DNA of 37,270 nucleotides from Nymphaea colorata (Eukaryota; Streptophyta; Magnoliopsida; Nymphaeales; Nymphaeaceae), in the NCBI RefSeq assembly GCF_008831285.2, contig NW_022205018.1:1-37270 (forward strand). The letters run 5' to 3'. Below the pieces are notes generated by a model that saw only the letters and a list, made by a program, of their open reading frames with translations, did no database searches and was not told where the DNA came from. How positions within the stretch are numbered: the stretch's first letter is position 1; each line of letters starts with the position of its first letter. Both the position numbers and the translations under genes were made by a program. Positions 30,821-37,270 of the stretch are shown piece by piece.

Positions 30821-31704
30821 ACTAATTTATAACTAAACGACCCAGAAATTCTGAAACTTTTGTGTGTCGACGAAATGCACTTATACATCAACAGGAACTG
30901 ATGATTCAAGCAAGAAATTTCAGGTGATGTTATATATCCAGCCTTTGGTGCATTTACTTTTGGATTGAACTGTAGCAGGAAATGTTAAATATCTACCATA
31001 CTAGGCACAGTTTTACAAATTAAAGATCGGGAAATTGTGGTCCAACCAAGACAACTGTAGTATTTTTTTTAACTTACTAAAAATGCAAAAAGAAAGGAAA
31101 GAGAAAAAGAAGACCAGCAATCAAAAAAATAAAGACAAAAGTTGACCAGAGCAAAACAGGTAAAATAAGAAAAAGAAGACCGTCTATTTGCTTTATAGTG
31201 CCAGCATGTGGCAAAGTCTCTTGACACATGTCCGATTTCTTCATTTCATGTAAGAAAAAAAGCATACCTTATGGTTTGATGTAAACAGGGATATTAACAA
31301 ATAGAAAGACACACACATATGTACAATGAGCGAGAAAAGAAATACAAAGAGAAAAACAATTGGATTAGCCAGTCTCTTTTAAACTTACTTTTCAATCTCA
31401 TCATTTTCCCATCATTATGTCACCAACCTTTTCTCTTTCTTCTCTTCTCTTTTTTCCTTCTCTGCAACCAACCTTTTTCCACTTTAAAGTTGGTGCACAT
31501 CAAAGGGGAGATGAGAGTCTCAAAGTAATAGTGGCTTTAACTTATTTCATGTAACTGTAAGACCACAAATATGCAATACAAAAAGCAATTGACGGCACAA
31601 ATTTAGCACTACCAAGTTGAGTAAGAATCTCACAGCTTAACAGAGAACATCTTTATTTACTACAGACTGCTCTCTATTCCTCTCCCTCTCTCTCTTTCTC
31701 CCCC

Positions 31705-31739
<35 letters not shown>

Positions 31740-32460
31740 CCAATGAGCGTCACTAAGTAGCTGATTGTCTTCCACATGGTGCTTATTCATCAACAGCGAT
31801 CGAAGTGCATTTTAATGTGCTAAAAAGGAGACAAAGAGGGTATTATTTTGGTAAGCAGATCTGCATCTACTGTACATGTCAAATAGCTTTTGATGTAATT
31901 CCATATTCACACAGTTTCCTGCATCAAGTAAAATAATAAAATAGCAAGTACCATGCAATTTGTCGACAGAAAACAAAAAGATAAGTATGAAGGAGCTCAC
32001 ATCCTCTTTCAGTGGAAGCAATAGACCATTTTAGATGTCTACAAGCTATTATAGGTAACCTGGCCCGAGAGAATGGCTATCAGCTAACAACAACCAAAAG
32101 GTCGACTGCTCTTTTCAAGGACAAAGAGTTCAAACATATAAAGAGAAAGAGTCCAAGATTATGCTCTGATGTCAAGATTTATCCGGCTGAGTTTTCATTC
32201 TTTTAGCCTAGCGGAGGGCTCGCCACCACCCAAAATTTGTCGGTTAATAATATCTATGGGCCATGCATGTGAAATCAGTTCAACCTCAAACGAAACATGG
32301 AATGTTTTACATTCTTGAGAGTGGAAAAAAAATCACTCAATGCATGAGTTTGTTAATATAAAATATTATTAGTGGCCAGGTAATGCCTGCCAATCACTGC
32401 TACCATGGAAAAAAGCTACTGATACTCTTAAACGTTCTTTTATATATGTAATTCAAATAT
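30821..32460. other. AT-rich intergenic, no gene recognised
   Basis: It contains a (CT)n(TA)n compound microsatellite (~31682-31739) and small frames (31077-31265, 31319-31528, 31812-32206) without recognisable domains. No repeat shared with the rest of the window was noticed here. Confidence 0.5.
31682..31739. repeat. (CT)n(TA)n compound microsatellite
   Basis: An interrupted CT/CCCT run followed by a long TA run. Confidence 0.9.
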
Positions 32461-32465
32461 GTAAG

Positions 32466-32745
32466 ATAATGTTATCAGATGAGTAAAATGAGAAACTTGG
32501 AAGTTTGATAAATAATGGCCAAAGCATCGTGAACTATTGCTGCAAGTTAAATAGTCGACACTTTTTCAATGACAGATTTTTAATTTTTGATGACCAGTCA
32601 ACATCCAGTATATATATATATATATATATATATTATCTGTGTGTGTGTGTGTGTGTATTCTTACTTATAAAGATCATTAAATCAATCATGATGGATGGTT
32701 GAGAAATAAATAAGGAAAAAAAAGATATAAACTAATCATATATAA
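32466..32745 (+). repeat. Upstream flank of copy 3 shared with copy 2
   Basis: Counterpart of 26656-26905. It includes a (TA)n(TG)n microsatellite (~32608-32657) whose TG part is absent from the copy 2 flank. It ends at TAAACTAATC, after which 0.8 kb follow that are missing upstream of copy 2. Confidence 0.75.
32608..32657. repeat. (TA)n(TG)n compound microsatellite
   Basis: A TA run, a short TTATCTG spacer, then a GT run; it lies within the duplicated upstream flank of copy 3. Confidence 0.9.
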
Positions 32746-33446
32746 GAAAAATACTCGTCACATTTTTCTTTTTATTTTTCTCTCATTCATTCATTATAGT
32801 GAATCAATCGGCCCTCATGAGTGACCAGAGTAACTTTGAATAATCAGATGAAATATCAGCGGGTGAAAGCCCATAATATCTAAGGGTAGAAAGACATCTA
32901 TGTATATGTGTAGAGAGAGAATGGGACAGAGATTTTCACTTCAAGCTTGATGGTTTAAGCTGGTCAATGGACGGGTTTTGGAGCAGGGACTACCGTGCCT
33001 TACAAGGGCAACACAAATGACAAAAACTTCAAATAATCTCTTCTTGCAACATATTCACCGGTTATTGGTCACATTGATAATACATTAAAGTGTCTGTCCT
33101 TCAAATATTTGTGAAGGAAAGTCTTCCAATATTTGTGATCCAAAGTTTTCAAGACTAATATTCAGATCTTGATTTGACTGAGTCCAATGAAAAGACAGAA
33201 AAAGAAATTGTGGAAGTCCAACCAACCACTACGAGCTTTGCTTAAGTGTAACATGCTACCAACTTTTCTCCATTGTGATGGTTACTGATTACACCAACGA
33301 ATATGTTACTTAGTTTGATCACATGTTTATTTTCTCCACAATTTCCAAATCTACGTCCCCACCTTAATCAGCAGTGACCTTAACTATAACTTCCATTGTA
33401 AATATCTACGCATTTTCCTTAATACGGCAACCTTTTAGTGCTCACC
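32746..33446 (+). promoter_or_regulatory. Presumed promoter and 5' region of protease copy 3
   Basis: Seven hundred bases lying directly upstream of the only protease start codon in the window. I see only weak TATA-like sequence (GTAAATATC near 33400) and no clear core promoter. The equivalent region is deleted in copy 2. The function is inferred from position alone. Confidence 0.3.
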
Positions 33447-34025
33447 ATGGCTGCCTTCTCCTCAGCATCCCGCCTTCTCCTCCAGCTGCTCCTACTTGCA
33501 GTGCTGCCTAGCCCTACCAGCATATTCGCTTCCAAACCTCTTGGCTTCTCCATAGACCTCATTCATCGAGACTCATCACTCTCTCCTCTCTATGACCTTT
33601 CATTCACTCTAGCCCAACGAGCCAAACAGTTCGCTTTGCGCTCCATGTTGCACTGCCGCCGCATCGCTTCACTATTTGCCAAAACCACCAGCATGATCTC
33701 CAGCCCTGTGATGCGTGGCTCCGGCGAGTATCTCATGAAACTCTCACTTGGTACACCATCCCGCCTCTACGGGCCACCCTCGACACTGGTAGCGACCTCA
33801 TATGGACGACATGCCCCCCTGTGACTCCTGCTCCAGCCAAACATCAATGTTTGATCCATTTTAGTCTACCTACAAGAGCCAAAGCTGATCCACCAGCTCT
33901 TCCATGAAGTGCCCCACGATGGTTTCACTATCAACCAGCTTTGTGGATTCAGATATTCCTATGGAGACAAGTCCTTCATAGAAGGCATACTTGCCATCGA
34001 GACACTTGTTTGACGATGGTGCCGA
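33447..34025 (+). pseudogene. Aspartic protease pseudogene, copy 3 (5' part only)
   Basis: This copy keeps the true start: ACCATGGC at 33447 gives MAAFSSASRLLLQ, a leucine-rich signal peptide ending near SPTSIFA, then the pro-segment GFSIDLIHRDSSLSPLYD and the lobe start GEYLMKLSLGTPS. A single-base deletion after 33770 (TAC-GGG here, TACTGGG in copy 2) throws the frame, so DTGSDLIW (33782-33793 for DTGS) is present but out of frame. A second base is missing in the C-run near 33815 and a further small deletion follows near 33862. The flap region reads YSYGDKSFIEG. Homology ends at ~34020 (CTTGTTTGACGATGGTGCC), where Ty3/gypsy sequence begins. The C-terminal lobe with DSGT is absent from the window. 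The family is secreted and pepsin-like; this copy could yield at most a ~110-residue signal/pro-peptide fragment. Confidence 0.88.
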
Positions 34026-35400
34026 CATGTCTTTATAAGTCCATGCAAAGGCTTCTTGATTATTTTTGAGGAAGTTTATCAACTTTTCTCTTTCTTTTGC
34101 TGAAAGACATGTTCCAATTTGCAAAATTTTTGGTTTTTTCTTCTATGCCAATGTCAATTTCCTCAATCGGGTCATTAATAAATGGTAAGGTTGATATTGT
34201 CTTTTTATTTGGATGAACTCTGGGCATTCTACCTCGGTGAGTCTTGGATTTACATCCTTGAAGTGACATTTGATCCTCAGGTACCATCCTAAAGATTATA
34301 AAGAGGTTAGATTGAATGTTAGACATTTTATATGGAAGTAACTTGCATATGTCATTGCATATTTGAAGGTATTACAGAATAAAGACACATGGTCTATTAG
34401 AGTACAATGACAACAAATGACAAATAATGACTAGATGGCAAAATGATAGTAGATTTGCTGATTCAGATTGATGGTGAACAGCCTATTGCTCTTGACGAAA
34501 GATACATGCTTGAATCCTTCTTCGACAGCCACTTTTTCATAACTTTGACATCCTAGGGCTTGAGTGCCTCATTGTCTTGTTAAGGTAATCGACTCCAAGA
34601 TTTCATTTTCATGTTTGCCAAGGCCAGTGAATGGCTGATAGTCATAGCATATGAGTAAATCCAATCCTTTCTCATTCTGGCTGAAATTTTTGAATAATGA
34701 ATGACTTCTGTAACTTGTTTCAAGCATGGTAGCTTTTTTCTCCCACATTTGTTTTTTTGTCTTCTGAATAGCCAATTTGCTAACACCTTGGGATATTTTT
34801 CTACTTTGCATACTCGAATACTAAGTACCTTAATTGTATATATTGGTACTAGAATCAGTGGATGCACAAGATGATTTTGCCTGTCCTCTACATAATTATT
34901 ATAGTATTCATGTTGTGAGTCCACTTGATGCACTGATGTAGAGTATAAGGAACCGCATTGGTAATATGGATCCATGGTCTGCCAAGCAACAGATTGAATG
35001 AGAGTTTTATATCCACCACATCAAATAAAACCTGATTATACGTCTCGGAGATATTCATATCCAGACATATACTTCATATGCAAGGTTGTCCAATTCCATC
35101 ATATCCATGAATGAAAACTGATGATGGGGTATAGTCGGCATGCTTTATGCCTAATGTAGTCTATTGTGGACAAATGTTCAGGCTTGCTCTTCCCTCGATT
35201 ATGACATCAGAGACTTTGGTGCCCTTCTTTCTACCACTATGTGCAAGGCATCATTATGCAATGCGCCTTCATTTGGTAGATCTTTATTAGAAAATGTTGT
35301 CAGACCATTTCTGTATAGTCCAAAAGCCCATTCATTTCTCCAATTATGGTTAATTCCTTCCTTCTTGAAAATGGCTTCCAAGGGTTCAAGATCCCATATT
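34026..35400 (-). pseudogene. Gypsy pol 5' part relic (protease flank and RT N-terminus)
   Basis: The frame is broken repeatedly. Seen in order on the minus strand: NEGALHNDALHIVVE (~35265-35310), which corresponds to the stretch before the retroviral-type protease active site in plant elements; FNLLLGRPWIH followed by AVPYTLHQ (~34940-34997), the standard block after the protease; and QIGTCLSAKEREKL then EAFAWTYKDM (34124-34026), the usual lead-in to reverse transcriptase. A frameshift lies just upstream of QIGTCLS. The DNG/DTG active site itself is not readable with confidence. The sequence ends at the junction with host protease copy 3. Confidence 0.78.
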
Positions 35401-35599
35401 TGTGACTTTTGATCGATCTTTGTTTGACTGTTTTGTTTGCTGGTCTAGTTTGTGGATTGAAGGATCATTTGTCATGATTGAAAAGTAACTCAAAGAAATC
35501 CTGGGATGCTTAATCCCTTTCGTTTGCCACCATGACTTGATGATTTGTTGAAAACCTGACCATTGCTACTGGTCCTTTCTCATGTTTAGGAAAAGAGTT

Positions 35600-36830
35600 T
35601 TTGAGGATATCCAGTTGTTCACTAAACTCCTTGATGATTTCTATGTTGTCTACATGTTGCACAATATTTTTGAGCACAAGACAATCTTTTGTATTGTGTC
35701 CTAGAGCATGATGAAATTAGTAGAACTGTTCTTTGTTTTTTCCTATCATTGGTCGAGGGTTGGAAACTTTTGGGAGGAACAAAGTGCCTCTTTCAATCAG
35801 CATGTGCATGACTTCTTCGTAACTATGTTCTAATAGGGTGAACTTTTTGTCGTGTCTCAATCTAGGATGTTTGTTCTTAGGGCCACTGCTACTGCTACTT
35901 TGTCCGCTACTCCATTATTCTCAGAATAGTATGCCCTTTCTTTTTTTGATGGTGGCGGCATTGGATATAATGTTGGCTGGAGCATTTTGACTCTTGTTGT
36001 TCTTCTTTGTATCTTCTCTAACCTTTATTGGGATGACAACATCAAAAGCTCCATTTTCAATCCCTACTTCGTTGCATTCTGCTCTTTTAGTAAGATCAAT
36101 GAAAGATTTGATTGGAGCATTAGAAATGAGGCTCCTTAGTGGTTGTGTCAAATTGTTGATGAAAGGTTGATTAGTTTGTCAAAATTTTTCAATTCAATTG
36201 GATTGATGTGCTCCCGGTACCACTGCTGCAATTCCTTCCAAGCTCCTTCGGAAGCATTGAAAGTGAGCTTTATGATTGTAGCGAAATTTATAGCATTCCG
36301 CGAAGAAGATGGCCAAATGTGCCTTTGGGTCTCCATGGCCATCAAATTTGATAAATTTGTTATGTGCTTATCGTTTTCAAAATTTTCATAGAAATCTTTG
36401 CAGGTGAAATTCTTTTGTTCTTGCCTTTAAGTTGAACTTTGTTCAACTTCTTTTCAACTTCCTAAATTTTTTCTTTCTACGATTCCCCTTTCTTCTTTTT
36501 CTAGGGAGTCTTTCGTTCTTCCTTACTAATGGATTCTATGGTAGAATCTTCAGAAGAATCAAAACTGTTCGACGAAGATTTCTTCGTTTTCTTCCCTTTC
36601 TTCTTGGCTTTCTCTGCCTGGGCTTGCTCTTCATTAAACAAGATAATGTATCTCTGGAATTTCTTATATTATTCATATTTCGGATCATTTGCTTTTGTCT
36701 TGGGAAGTGTCTCAGAAGAGGATTCTTCTTCCTTGTCTCCCATGAAAGCTTATTCTGGTTCCATTTCCACCCTCCGTCTTTATTGGCCTCTAGTCTCGAC
36801 TATAAAACAGATGTTCACTTTGTAAGAAGA
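35600..36830 (-). pseudogene. Gypsy gag relic
   Basis: The minus strand contains a Ser/Lys-rich N-terminal part (~36530-36650), the capsid-like core beginning KFDGHGDPKAHLA and FFAE (~36300-36360), FINNLTQPLRSLI (~36115-36160) and a C-terminal HHALGHNTKDC stretch that occupies the place of the knuckle in this group. Stops and at least two frameshifts break it. Gag packages element RNA; this copy is dead. The overlapping plus-strand frames at 36143-36391 and 36432-36854 are antisense shadows. Confidence 0.78.
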
Positions 36831-36984
36831 AAAATTAAAAATGTTAGGATTTGAATTGATGAGAGATAATTTATATAATGACAAAATAGCAATTTTGATT
36901 GCAAATTGAAAGGATAATGAGATTGATAAGACTTGATAATGTTCAACACAACTTGACAAACTTGGCTTGCTTAACCATAATGAA

Positions 36985-37230
36985 CTAGACATGATGATCT
37001 AGGACAAAAGGATAGATGGTGGACTTCATTCTACAAACACATGGTCCTCTTACTGGGTTGTAGGTGTATCGATCAAGAAGTTCCAAATGATGGTGGAGTC
37101 ATCCACTTCCTTCTATCTTTCCTATGATAGTACCCCATACTGGATAATTGACCGTCTCTATTTTAAAATGGCATGATTGTGGCCCCATGTGTTTGTAGAA
37201 CCATGCTTGTAGTGCGAAGAACACATCCTT
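36985..37230 (-). pseudogene. Coding-like tract upstream of gypsy gag, unrecognised
   Basis: One minus-strand frame is open for ~81 codons between TAG at 37231-37233 and TAG at 36985-36987. It reads LQAWFYKHMGP, then NYPVWGTIIGKIEG and LDRYTYNPVRGP. The aromatic, well-mixed composition looks protein-like. It lacks an ATG near its start and may be part of the N-terminal open frame some plant gypsy elements carry ahead of gag, or a host gene relic. I cannot name a family. Confidence 0.3.
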
Positions 37231-37270
37231 CTATCAAATCCGTATCCCAATTGAAAATTTGGTCAATTCT

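Larger units (their letters stand above)
34026..36930 (-). mobile_element. Truncated Ty3/gypsy retrotransposon (gag to start of RT)
   Basis: On the minus strand the order is gag, gag C-terminal region, protease-flanking region, RT N-terminus: the internal order of plant Ty3/gypsy elements. Clear family landmarks are FDGHGDPKAHLA in gag (~36310-36345), HHALGHNTKDCLVLKN (~35670-35720), LLLGRPWIH (~34965-34991) and EAFAWTYKDM just before the truncation at 34026. The RT core, RNase H and integrase are missing because the element is cut exactly where protease copy 3 begins. No LTR was identified; the upstream end may lie beyond the right edge. The style resembles the Tat/Ogre-like group, but I cannot assign the lineage firmly. 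Confidence 0.85.

Noticed and set aside
36432-36854. 140-codon plus-strand frame that looks membrane-like
   Set aside because: Antisense of the Lys/Ser-rich gypsy gag region; the Phe/Leu richness is the complement of AAG/GAA codons.
1-37270. CRISPR arrays, tRNA or rRNA genes
   Set aside because: Direct repeats here are degenerate tandem or microsatellite types without spacer structure; no tRNA cloverleaf or rRNA landmark was noticed.

Overview
The window looks like nuclear DNA of a flowering plant. It is AT-rich and full of (TA)n, (TG)n and (CT)n microsatellites, has no operon-like gene packing, and carries plant-type retroelements (an L1-type LINE with a DUF4283-like ORF1, and a Ty3/gypsy element) plus plant A1B (nepenthesin/CDR1-type) aspartic protease sequences. 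The species cannot be told from the sequence. I found no gene that reads through intact from start to stop: every protein-coding homology I can support is broken. I found no tRNA, rRNA or CRISPR array.

Layout. Positions 1-1170 hold a satellite-like array of ~115-bp units with an orientation switch near position 180. Positions 2090-2345 hold a TG/TA-rich minisatellite. Positions 2.5-4.6 kb hold repeats that recur, broken up by insertions, at 19.9-26.7 kb. Positions 4.6-10.1 kb are intergenic and repeat-derived. Positions 10.1 to ~15.4 kb are a nearly full-length but dead L1-type LINE on the minus strand, with ORF1, endonuclease and reverse transcriptase motifs all recognisable. Protease copy 1 lies at 15.59-17.56 kb, followed by a 3' flank shared with copy 2, a 51-bp tandem repeat and a possible antisense fragment of a fourth protease. 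The segmental-duplication block at 19.7-26.7 kb carries two large insertions, one of them (20.3-24.0 kb) distinctly richer in GC. Copy 2 is at 26.91-28.16 kb. An AT-rich tract with a likely Tourist/PIF-Harbinger MITE spans 28.2-33.4 kb. Copy 3 starts at 33.45 kb and is cut off at about 34.02 kb by a truncated minus-strand Ty3/gypsy element that runs to at least 36.8 kb.

How it fits together. The simplest reading is one ancestral secreted aspartic protease gene that was copied locally together with its flanks; each copy then decayed differently. Copy 1 lost its start codon and frame and has a ~0.66 kb insertion. Copy 2 lost its promoter and signal peptide in a deletion and its first catalytic Asp by substitution. 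Copy 3 suffered small indels and was then truncated at the retroelement junction. This record of gene-family decay is the main interest of the window; I see no convincing sign of a new molecular system.
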